A stretch of DNA of 64,000 nucleotides from Saprospiraceae bacterium (GTDB lineage: Bacteria > Bacteroidota > Bacteroidia > Chitinophagales > Saprospiraceae). The notes beneath the pieces are model-generated. The model saw nothing but the letters and a program-made list of their open reading frames with translations. It was not told the origin of the DNA and did not search any database. Below, piece after piece: positions 16,001 to 24,082 of this stretch; positions within the stretch are counted from its first letter, which is position 1; every line of letters begins with the position of its first letter. Where the stretch lies: positions 62,001-126,000 of the forward strand of contig JADKAE010000011.1 in NCBI GenBank assembly GCA_016715405.1, in the 5' to 3' direction. Position numbers and translations under genes: made by a program.

Positions 16001-18045
16001 ATCCTTCAACAAACTTTAAAGAAAAATTGGGATTGGAAGGCTTTAACTAGGCATAAGGATCTAAAGCTTACCAAGGAACTACTTTTAGGGCAAAGGATTG
16101 AAGGAGAGATAATTCGAGATGTAGAAGAATGGGCATGGATAAGAGAACAAGAATGGGACTGGTCCCATTTATCAAAAGAAGAATGGTTGGATGGTGAACT
16201 GCTAAAAGTTTTTCAAGATAAAAGTTGGGATTGGAAGGCTGTTTCAGAAAATCCAGCTATTGTCTTTGATTTAAGCCTTTTAAAGCTTTTAGTAGCAAAA
16301 GATGAAATAAATTGGAGTGCAATTCTTCAAAACTCCAAGACGCACATAAATTCAGAAACGCTCCGATTGTTGGAGTCTACTATTGATCTATCCAATGAAG
16401 ACTGGCAATCAATTTCTTGTCATCCTAATTTAGATTTTACTAAAAATAGCGATAACAATTCAACTTATTTTGACTGGAACTTTGTAGATAGGTACACCAA
16501 CTTTTGGGATTGGAATCTATTACTTCTAAATCAGAAGATTGATATTACAGATCTGAAAATTCTAAGACGATACCAGGACCAACTAGATTGGAGCCAAATT
16601 TCTGAGCATCCATCACTAGAACCTAAAATTGAAATACTCGAAGAATTTGCTGAAAAGCTTGATTGGAATATTATTAGCAGAAGAATTACTCTAAATGATG
16701 AAGTTCTTGAGAAATTTGAAGCCTATTTGAATTGGGAGGAAATTAGTAGTAACGAACAGATTAAATTTACAGAAGACCTGATACATAGATATTCAAACCA
16801 ATGGGAATGGCATAGACTAATTAATAATATATGTAAAGGAAAATCGAAAAGTTTTTGATTTTGTGATTTCAAGTATTAGCAATAATCCACTTCTGGAGTT
16901 AATTGTAAATTTGAGAGAAAAATATTCAAATTGGGCAGGTTTTGTATTCCATTATACCCATTTAGCAAACCTTGTCAAAATTTTGAAAGAGGAAAAAGTG
17001 AAATGTCGTACCTTATCTCAGCAATTTAATAATAGTGCTGGGAATGTGTGGAAGTCAAAGTCTTCACCATGGAAATATACGCGTTTTTATTTTAGGCCTA
17101 AAACTCCAAATCAATTCTATAATGAAGGTCTTGGTTTAATGAAAAGGCAAGTGAAAGATGACTATTTTTATCGCTGGCAGGACATGGATTATCCAAAATG
17201 TCCAATACCAATTTTTTGAAGATCGATATGTATAGCTTTTGAATATTCCTATTTCTAAAATCGCAATTAGCAATGGGAATATGCAAAAGCGTAAAACAAA
17301 GTTTGGTCCTATAGCTAGTATGCTACCCACCTTTAATGCAACTGATGTCTTTAACATGGGATATATGAGGGAGGAAAAAGATAAGGATGCCCGAGAACAA
17401 GAGTTTTTAATTGAAGAAGTAGTCGATCTAAAATCGATACCAACGACAAAGATTAAAGTTATTGTCCCTGACCAATTCGTAAAAGACTTACTCATGAAGA
17501 CCAACTACATTGAAAGGTATAAAGATTGTATAGAAGTGAATAGTAGTTTTTTTAATCTTGAAAATAGGACAGTTTTATCTTTTGAAGATGGGAATGATAT
17601 TTACTTTCAATGTCCTACTAATGAGGGAGTTAACTTTAAATTGTTTCTGCCTGATCATGAAAACAATGAGAGTGAAATTTTTAATGGTTGTCTAATTGCT
17701 CCACCTCTAAATAAAGGAGACTATATAATATTTGAGCTTGATGACAGTATAAAAGTTAACAAGAAAGCTCGATTCACAATAACCCTAAACGATAGTCAAC
17801 CATTTTCTCCTGATAATAAGCAAGACTGGTTGATTTATTCCAATGATGAAAACTGGGAAGAAATACTAAAAAGTTATGCTAAAATATATGAACCGATTGT
17901 ACACTTCCCCCGTGAGCAACCACGAAGGAGTAGAAAAAAAGAATATTTCCACCTTCAAATTGTAAAACATGCTCACAAGCACAATCAGCAAATCACGACG
18001 ATTGGAAATTTTAACTCAATGGAATGCCGGCTTATCAGAGGTTAG
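13036..18045 (+). CDS. Giant DWxxIS-repeat protein with C-terminal DarT-like ADP-ribosyltransferase domain
   Basis: This is one protein of about 1,670 residues, pieced together across frame changes near 13250, 14880, 14990, 16840 and 17215. Residues about 270-1270 hold more than 20 copies of a tryptophan-centred repeat such as NDWDWDILSK, KNWDWKALTR, LDWSQISEH and LNWEEISS, likely an alpha-solenoid. The C-terminal 400 residues look like DarT (DUF4433): FHYTHLANLVKIL (16945) matches the NAD-binding H-x-T-H start, FYFRPKTP (17085) matches the FYFxPRSP motif, CPIPIFF follows, and REQEFLI (17392) carries the expected catalytic Glu. DarT enzymes ADP-ribosylate thymidine in single-stranded DNA and normally need the DarG macrodomain antidote; none is visible. 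The start codon is uncertain (13036 or just after). The C-terminus may end in a second frame as MPAYQRLEHYE (18024). Confidence 0.72.
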
Positions 18046-18150
18046 AACATTATGAAACTAGTGGCATTTTTTCATGTTTCTTCTATAAATACGCTTGATT
18101 CTAGAGGAAACAGGAGTAAATTCGATAATAATCGATAATAAAAATTTAAC

Positions 18151-18935
18151 ATGATGAAAAAGGGCATTAATACTTTAAAACAAATTTTCGAAAATCAGGT
18201 CAGAGCTTTGAATATAGCTCAACCAATACAAATCCAAGAGCAGGATGAATACAAGTCTTATGCTGAAAGGCATAACTATGATACCGTTTTGGTCAGAGGA
18301 GATGATGAAACCACAATCAGGATATATGAACGCAATTTGGATAAGCTTATTCGATTGAATACTAAAGATTTGGTTTCTGATTCTACATCAATCCTTGAGA
18401 TATTTAAATTGGTTGTCAAGAATCGGAGAATGTTTATTTTAGAAGAAATGAAATTACAGCTATAGTTACTCGCAGTGATTTAGATAAAATTCCTATTAGA
18501 ATATGGTTGTTTGGAATGATTAGCTTATTTGAATACGAGCTAATTTCACTAATTCGGGGTTTGCAAATTGATATAACAAAAATTCTTTCAGAAGATAGAA
18601 TAAAATATGCAGAAGATCTTTTGAAAAAAAAGCAGAGTAGAAATGAAGAAATTGATTTATATGCATGCATTCAATTATCAGATATTGGCACTATTGTTAA
18701 AAAAAGTGATGATTTAAAAAATAGCATTATAAAATGGACAGAAGAAAATCAAGAAGCAGATAGCCTTAAATCAAATAACGATATTGAAAAAATCTTTAAA
18801 AAAGCTAATAAACTTAGGGATTATATTGCTCATTCTCAATTAATAGATGGAAAATTTAAGTGGGAAGATATATTAGGTGTGGCAACATTTCTTGACGCTG
18901 TATTAGACGGTTTAGATAAAAACATTTTGCATTAA
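18151..18935 (+). CDS. CBS domain-HEPN domain protein
   Basis: This is a protein of about 260 residues, read across one frame change near 18455. The N-terminal half looks like a CBS-type ligand-binding region (KDLVSDSTSILEIFKLVV, then FILEENEITAIVTRSDLDK), a fold that commonly binds adenine nucleotides. The C-terminal half is all-helical and ends in LRDYIAHSQL, an R-x4-H motif of the HEPN class, the catalytic signature of many toxin-like RNases. It is AT-rich like the preceding two genes and lies about 105 bases after the DarT-like gene, so it may be a third member of that cassette. RNA cleavage gated by nucleotide binding is inference; a non-catalytic HEPN role cannot be excluded. Confidence 0.6.
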
Positions 18936-18952
18936 TACAAAATCCACAACCC

Positions 18953-20889
18953 ATGAAAATCTCCACCATCCTCGACCACATCGACAGCGGGCACATGGCC
19001 TTGCCGGAATTTCAGCGCGGATACGTTTGGAATCGCGACCAAGTGCGGGGTTTATTTGATTCCCTGTATAAAAAACACCCGGTAGGCGGGTTGTTGGTAT
19101 GGGCCACAGAATCGCGGTCGGCCGCTCATCGCGGCGACGGGCAGTTGGCAGCCGGTATTGTCAAGCTGTTGTTAGACGGACAGCAGCGCATCACCTCTTT
19201 GTATGGCGTAGTACGCGGAAGGCCGCCCAAGTTTTTCGACGGCAATGCCCAGGCTTTACCGGATTGCGCTTTAACGTGGAAACGGAGCAATTTGCTTTTT
19301 ACCAGCCCCTGAAAATGCAGGAGATCCGCTTTGGATTGATGTGACGGAATTAATGAAAAATGGACCCAATGGACTAGGTGCGCTGATAGCGAGGTTTTCG
19401 GCTAATCCGGAATATGTGCAGAAAGTGGGAGATTATGTAGGCCGACTATCCGCTCTTCTCAGCATTGTGGAAACGGACCTGCATGTGGAAGAGGTGACCG
19501 GGGTTGATAAAACACTGGATATAGTCGTTGACATTTTCAACAGGGTAAACAGCGGCGGCACCAAACTATCGAAAGGCGACTTGGCGCTGGCAAAGATTTG
19601 TACAGAATGGCCGGAAGCCAGAGATGAGATGAAGCTGCGTCTGCAAACCTGGGAACAAGCCCATTTTCGTTTAACCTGGATTGGCTCTTGCGAAGTATCA
19701 ATACCGTCTTGACAGGAGAGGCCAAATTCAGTTACCTGCACGACAAAGGAGCGGAAGAAATCAAAGACGCCCTGAAGCGGGCAACAAAATACATCGACTC
19801 CTGTCTGAATTTAATCAGCGGCCGTTTGGGCCTCGACCACGACCAGGTGTTCTTCGGGCGCTTTGCTATCCCCGTGATGGTTCGCTACATGGACAAACAC
19901 CAGCGGCCACTCGACGAGAAGGAACGCGACAAAATGCTGTTCTGGTTTCTGCAAGCCGGCATGTGGGGCCGCTTCTCTGGTTCTACGGAGACTTATATCG
20001 ATCAGGACCTGGAAGCGCTCGAAGGCGAGGACGGCGGCTTGAATAAGTTGATAGAACAATTGCGCTTGTGGCACGGCGGACTGGGCGTTGAGCCCGGTCA
20101 TTTCACCGGTTGGAGCCTCGGGGCTCGCTTTTATCCCGTGTTATACCTGCTCACCCGCATGGGAGAGGCCCGCGATTGGGGAACGGGACTTCCCCTCAAA
20201 GCCAATTTGTTGGGAAAAATGAGCAGGCTGGAAGTACATCATATCTTCCCCAAAGCGCAGCTTTACAAGAAAAAATACGGCAGGGCAGAGGTCAACGCCC
20301 TGGCCAATTATTGTTTTTTGACAAAAGATACCAACCTGTTCATCAGCGATAAATTGCCGGAGGTGTATTTCGCCGAAATTGAAGCAAAACACCCAGGGGC
20401 GTTAGCTTCCAGTGGATTCCGGCAGATCCGTTGCTGTGGAAAATCGAAAATTACCGGGATTTCCTGGAAGAGCGGAAAACCTTGTTAGCCAAAGAAGCCA
20501 ATAAGCGCTTTGAAGACTTGCTCCACGGCGAAACGCATTGGCTGGAACGCAAAGCCCAAGTACCGGCGCCGGTTGCAGTAGCCGGCGGCATCACCAGTCA
20601 GGAAGAAGAAGAAGTATTAGAGTTATTAAATGAATGGATGGAATCACTGGGCCTTCCCGCCGGCGAAATATCCTACGACTATGCCGACCCCGAAAGCGGC
20701 GCGCCACAAGCTATTTTTGACCTGGCCTGGCCCAACGGCATACAGGAAGAACTCAGCGAACCCACTGCCGTATTAATTGATGAAAATGCCGAGACCATAG
20801 CCATCGCCAGCCGCGCCGGCTTCCGTTGCTTCACCTCGGTAACTGATTTCAAAGCATACGTAATGAAGGAGATTTTGAAAGAAGGGTAG
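18953..20889 (+). CDS. GmrSD-like DUF262/DUF1524 nuclease
   Basis: This is a type IV restriction-like protein of about 645 residues. The N-terminus is a DUF262 (GmrS-type) domain: LPEFQRGYVWNRDQVRGLFD and the hallmark LDGQQRITSLYG (near 19175), linked to NTP use. The middle has VHHIFPKAQL (20240), the His-Me/HNH-type motif of DUF1524 (GmrD). The last 110 residues (DLAWPNGIQEE, then PTAVLIDENAE) form an extra domain that could be PD-(D/E)XK-like, though I cannot assign it. GmrSD enzymes cut modified phage DNA. Frame changes occur near 19270, 19320, 19680 and 20405. The GC content rises sharply at its start compared with the AT-rich cassette before it, so it belongs to the older part of the island. 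Confidence 0.8.
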
Positions 20890-20902
20890 GGGGCTTGGGG
20901 GG

Positions 20903-20946
20903 GCGACTGTACGACTTTGGGACTGTACGACTGTACGACTGTACGA
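20903..20946. repeat. Short tandem repeat, CTGTACGA unit
   Basis: Directly after the GmrSD-like stop there is a run of GACTGTACGA phrases. Related phrases (CAGTCGTACAGTC, AGTCGTAAAGTC) recur near 21025, 23870, 52595, 54035 and 56700, always between genes. Confidence 0.7.
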
Positions 20947-21062
20947 TCCAAGTATCCTTCGCATCCTTCAAAATCCCCCCAATCCTAATTAAAAACAATC
21001 CCCGGCAGAGGAGCATTCCTGGGCGACTGTGCGACTGTACGACTGCGCAGACAGTAGCCACC

Positions 21063-21091
21063 TTTTTCTGGCAGCTAAAGCAGCCAGTACG
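21063..21091. repeat. Palindromic intergenic repeat, copy 1
   Basis: The 20-base core at 21068-21087 is an interrupted palindrome (CTGGC, A, GCT, AA, AGC, A, GCCAG) preceded by a T-run and followed by TACG. Three further copies lie within 1.5 kb. Confidence 0.75.
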
Positions 21092-21177
21092 CGAGCGGCG
21101 CGTGTGCATCCCCGCCGCTCGTTGAGCAAAGTCGGAACTTTATCCGGCAGTAGAATGTTATCTTTATGATTTATTGT

Positions 21178-21185
21178 TAACTTTG
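21178..21185 (+). promoter_or_regulatory. Bacteroidota-type -7 box ahead of the antitoxin gene
   Basis: TAACTTTG matches TAnnTTTG and ends 19 bases before the ATG at 21205, in an AT-rich stretch. Confidence 0.45.
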
Positions 21186-21204
21186 TAATTCAATCATAAT
21201 ACCT

Positions 21205-21441
21205 ATGGTATCAGAGGCTCAAAAACTGGAACTTATCCAGATGATATTGATGGTACAGGATGATGAATTGCTTGCCAAAATCAAAGGCGTACTGAAAAGT
21301 TACGAAACGGTTGCAAGCGCTTCTCCTACTTCAACCAACCATACCCGCCCCTTTGGCTTCGCAAAAGGACTTATAACATATGTCTCTCCTGATTTTGACG
21401 CAACTCCGACTGGGTTTGAAGATTATTTCCAGCAGACATAA
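21205..21441 (+). CDS. Small antitoxin-like protein paired with a PIN toxin
   Basis: This 78-residue protein (start MVSEAQKLELIQMILM) has a helical N-terminus and a C-terminal tail rich in Thr, Pro and Phe (RPFGFAKGLITYVSPDF). This layout is common in small antitoxins of type II modules, where the N-terminus dimerises and the tail wraps the toxin. The family was not named with certainty; it resembles the DUF2281-like partners of PIN toxins. It ends five bases before the PIN-domain reading frame, the usual antitoxin-first order, and a -7 box lies just upstream. Its function rests mainly on the neighbour. Confidence 0.6.
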   Translation: MVSEAQKLELIQMILMVQDDELLAKIKGVLKSYETVASASPTSTNHTRPFGFAKGLITYVSPDFDATPTGFEDYFQQT

Positions 21442-21445
21442 TTGT

Positions 21446-21800
21446 ATGAATTACCTGATCGATACCATGCACTCATCTGGTGCTGAAGGCGATCAAGGGT
21501 TGCCCGATAGGGTCAAAGACTTGATTGTTGATCGCAGCAATACTGTTTTTATGCCATGCTTCAATTTGGGAGATGGCAATTAAAATTTCGATAGATAAAT
21601 TGGCGTAAAATAACCTGCATGGGGGACGATTAATGGCAAATGGCTTTCGGCTGCCTTTACAATTTAAGCACTTCGAACGTTTGCTATCCTTTCATCACAA
21701 CGATCCTTTTGACCGACTATTAATTGCCCAGGCACTCGCTGAAGATTTTACTATTATCACACATGACGGGCAATTTTCGAAATATCAAGCTGATAAATAG
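21446..21800 (+). CDS. PIN-domain toxin, VapC-like (frame-disrupted)
   Basis: Read across frames, this is a PIN ribonuclease of about 120 residues. It starts MNYLIDT at 21446, with the first catalytic Asp. The middle reads ASIWEMAIKISIDKLA, the helix typical of this family with its acidic residue. The end reads FHHNDPFDRLLIAQAL and TIITHDGQFSKY, with the later catalytic Asp residues, and stops at 21798-21800. PIN toxins cut RNA, often tRNA. Frame changes occur near 21470, 21555 and 21610. Because neighbouring core genes show similar breaks, sequencing error is as likely as real decay, so activity cannot be judged. Confidence 0.65.
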
Positions 21801-22010
21801 CTTTTAATTTCCGTTATCCCCGGCCAAACCTTGAAAGGTCTTTCCCCTGTCAACTCGCGCAGATACCAGTATGCCAATTGAAATACAAGATCTTTCCCAC
21901 ACGCTCCATAGCCATGCACTCGAATTCTTGTTTTTTTCGATTCAAATCGAATAACTTGATCTTTTTTTTCGATTAGTTGATAACCAACTGCCGACTTTGC
22001 GCAGACACCC

Positions 22011-22070
22011 TTTTCTGGCAGCTAAAGCAGCCAGTACGGTTGGCGCTATTGCACAGGCGCAGCGTGTTCA
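22011..22070. repeat. Palindromic intergenic repeat, copy 2 (long form)
   Basis: The palindrome core is at 22015-22034. It is followed by a 36-base arm (TACGGTTGGCGC, ending GCGTGTTCA) that is repeated exactly after copy 4, so this is a longer element than the hairpin alone. Confidence 0.75.
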
Positions 22071-22364
22071 AAGGTCCTGGCGGGTATGCCAAATTTGATG
22101 TTTAATGAAATTAATGAAATCAAAATCAAACATCCAACATCAATCATCCTCCCCGCCGCTCGTTGAGCAAAGCCAAAACGAGCACGCCCCCATCCTTCCC
22201 ATCCTTCAAAATCCCCCAATCCTAATTAAAACGATCCCCGGCAGCGGAGCATTCCCGCGGGCAGAGCGGGGACCCGACTGTGCGACCATGCGACCGTGCG
22301 CGGGAAGATCGCCCTTCAGGGGTCGGGGGGGGCGGGTTGGATTTGGTTTGGGAAATAGCCCCCG

Positions 22365-22392
22365 TTTTCTGGCAGCTAAAGCAGCCAGTACG
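22365..22392. repeat. Palindromic intergenic repeat, copy 3
   Basis: The same 20-base core occurs at 22369-22388, with the T-run before it and TACG after, but without the long arm. Confidence 0.75.
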
Positions 22393-22470
22393 TATAGCGC
22401 TATGGCCTACAAACCCACAACCCACAACCCGCGCATTCCGCATTCCGCAATCCGCAATCCGATTCCGACC

Positions 22471-22531
22471 TTTTTCTGGCAGCTAAAGCAGCCAGTACGG
22501 TTGGCGCTATTGCACAGGCGCAGCGTGTTCA
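22471..22531. repeat. Palindromic intergenic repeat, copy 4 (long form)
   Basis: The core is at 22476-22495 and the 36-base arm shared with copy 2 is at 22496-22531. Both long copies are then followed within a few bases by a CCTGGCGGG phrase. Confidence 0.75.
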
Positions 22532-22591
22532 GATTCCCTGGCGGGAATACAAATTTTATGCTTGATGAAATTAATAATCAAACATCAAACA

Positions 22592-23272
22592 TCAAACATC
22601 CTGCCCCGTTCCACCCCCTCGCCCAGCCACTCCGCGAACAATGCCGTATTGTGCAAACAAATACGTGATCATGATGAAAAACGGCGCTTGCGGCAGGGGC
22701 ATGTAAAATTTGTTGATGGCCAAAAGGGTGTCAGATATGAGGAAGGTGACGGCGCCGACGACGATCCAGCCGGCGGCAGGGGAGGACCAGTGCGACCAAC
22801 CCCGGATGGCTGCGGCCAACATGGTGCAGATGACGATGCCGTAAACGAGGACGGGAATTTTGAGCTCTCCCAAATGCGGGATTAGTAAGGCCATTAATCC
22901 GACCAGGTAGACGGGCAGCAATACCCAGGCCCACCAGGGCTGTTTTTTTATTTGGGGTAATTTGGCGGCGGATCGGTGAAAAAGGACGATGTAGCAGAGG
23001 TGGGCAATGAGGAAGGCGACTAACCCGGAGATGAAGAATAGCTCGCCTTTGTCGCCAAAGATTAATACGATGTCGCCGATCCAGGAGAAGAAGAGGGCGG
23101 CGATAAGCCAGTTTCTGAGGGACAATCCAGGAGCGTTCCAGGCGGCCAGGAGTAGCAGCGGCAGCAGCAGCGGTTTGGTGTAGTGGGCTACCTGCAATGG
23201 CAAAAACAGCAGGCTGATAAGGTGTAACCCGCTGAGGAGCAGGAAGTATTGAAGTGATCTGGAGGTAGGCAT
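22592..23272 (-). CDS. YhhN/TMEM86-family lysoplasmalogenase-like membrane protein
   Basis: This is a polytopic inner-membrane protein of 226 residues with about eight hydrophobic segments. Family features include the early lysine after a helix (HYTKPLLLPLLLL), SWIGDIVLIFGD with its conserved Asp, and SDTLLAINKFY near the end. The YhhN family cleaves the vinyl-ether bond of lysoplasmalogens in characterised members; the bacterial role is less clear. The last residues (GRGGGTGQDV) run into repeat-rich DNA, so the exact C-terminus is open. It stands alone, diverging from the next gene. Confidence 0.8.
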   Translation of the reverse strand: MPTSRSLQYFLLLSGLHLISLLFLPLQVAHYTKPLLLPLLLLAAWNAPGLSLRNWLIAALFFSWIGDIVLIFGDKGELFFISGLVAFLIAHLCYIVLFHRSAAKLPQIKKQPWWAWVLLPVYLVGLMALLIPHLGELKIPVLVYGIVICTMLAAAIRGWSHWSSPAAGWIVVGAVTFLISDTLLAINKFYMPLPQAPFFIMITYLFAQYGIVRGVAGRGGGTGQDV

Positions 23273-23332
23273 ATTGCTTTATTATGGTGTGAAAGATACG
23301 GATATTACGGGAAAGCTTTACGGGGCTATTTT

Positions 23333-23372
23333 ACCGCAGAGTTAAACGGAGTAAAACGGAGTGACACAGAGT
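23333..23372. repeat. CGCAGAGTTAAACGGAGT-type intergenic repeat
   Basis: This ACCGCAGAGTTAAACGGAG element with a GTGACACAGAG tail recurs near 52477 and 53952, and as an inverted pair at 59874-59963. It is a known style of dispersed intergenic repeat in Bacteroidota and other phyla. Confidence 0.7.
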
Positions 23373-23419
23373 AGGGGTTGATTATTGTCATTGCAAACCT
23401 CCATAATTTCCTTTTAACT

Positions 23420-23803
23420 ATGCCAAAAGAATACCGTATGAAATCAACTACTAAACCCGGCTGGATTGCGCGTATTTTGTGTATTGCGGCTATCCTCTTT
23501 GTCAGTATGTTCGCCTTCGATTCGTTTGAACATGGCCATTCGCTGCTCGAAAAACTCGGGGCGTTCGGTATGCATATGATACCTTCTATTGTGCTTGCTT
23601 TGGTCCTGCTATTGGCTTGGTACAACGAAAGGGCCGGCGGTTTTCTCATCTTGTTTATCGCGCTGGCCACCGCGCCCTATATTTATCAGATGAATTTTGC
23701 CCGCACGGGCTCTGCGCTTGTGGCCTTCCAGGTGATCGCGATGATTAATCTGCCTTTTTTGATCGTCGGGGTTTTATTCCTGGTTAGTTATTTTAGAAAG
23801 TGA
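23420..23803 (+). CDS. Small four-helix membrane protein of unknown function
   Basis: This protein of about 127 residues has a basic N-terminus (MPKEYRMKSTTKPGW) and four hydrophobic helices (ILCIAAILFVSMFAF; MIPSIVLALVLLLAWY; GFLILFIALATAPYIY; MINLPFLIVGVLFLVSYF). No enzymatic motif is visible. Starts at 23420 and 23438 are both possible; the hydrophobic part is the same. It resembles unnamed small membrane proteins common in Bacteroidota. A strong hairpin terminator follows its stop, so it is probably a single-gene transcript. Confidence 0.6.
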   Translation: MPKEYRMKSTTKPGWIARILCIAAILFVSMFAFDSFEHGHSLLEKLGAFGMHMIPSIVLALVLLLAWYNERAGGFLILFIALATAPYIYQMNFARTGSALVAFQVIAMINLPFLIVGVLFLVSYFRK

Positions 23804-23816
23804 ACTGTGAACAGTG

Positions 23817-23858
23817 AACAGTGAACTGCTCCTTGTTCAGTTCACTGTTATTCTTTTT
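23817..23858 (+). terminator. Rho-independent terminator
   Basis: A perfect 12-bp stem (AACAGTGAACTG at 23817-23828 with CAGTTCACTGTT at 23838-23849) and a 9-base loop are followed by a T-rich tract, 14 bases after the stop of the membrane protein gene. Confidence 0.75.
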
Positions 23859-24043
23859 GGCCCAGTCGCGTGAGTCGTAAAGTCCTAAAGTCCCAAAGTC
23901 GCCCCCTCCCCCCCTCGCCAAGTCTCCCCCTCGCCAAGTCTCCCCGCCAAGTCCCCCCTCCATCTTTGTGGATTACAGAGAGGGCTGTCCCAAACTGTCC
24001 CAAACTGCCCCACAGAAAAAAAGCATGGCAATCACAAAATTTA

Positions 24044-24051
24044 TACTTTTG
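24044..24051 (+). promoter_or_regulatory. Bacteroidota-type -7 box for topA
   Basis: TACTTTTG matches TAnnTTTG and lies 31 bases before the topA start in an otherwise AT-rich leader. Confidence 0.5.
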
Positions 24052-24082
24052 CATCTTTAAAAACAACAAAATCCCTTGAGCT

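Larger units (their letters stand above)
21801..22591. other. Gene-free repeat-rich spacer
   Basis: No credible gene was seen on either strand. The stretch holds three palindrome copies, phrases such as CATCCAACATCAATCATCC, and CCGCATTCCGCAATCCGC-type runs. The open frames here are low-complexity and have no family features. Confidence 0.6.

Noticed and set aside
21446..21800. Calling the PIN toxin a pseudogene
   Set aside because: The same kind of frame breaks hit core genes in this window, so decay cannot be told from sequence error.
20903..22531. Possible CRISPR array from the repeated units
   Set aside because: Repeat spacing is irregular, spacers are not of even length, the units are palindromic phrases found elsewhere in the window, and no cas gene is present.
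22105..22668. Open frame of 187 residues in the repeat-rich spacer
   Set aside because: It is made of translated palindromes and phrase repeats, with no domain and no conserved start.
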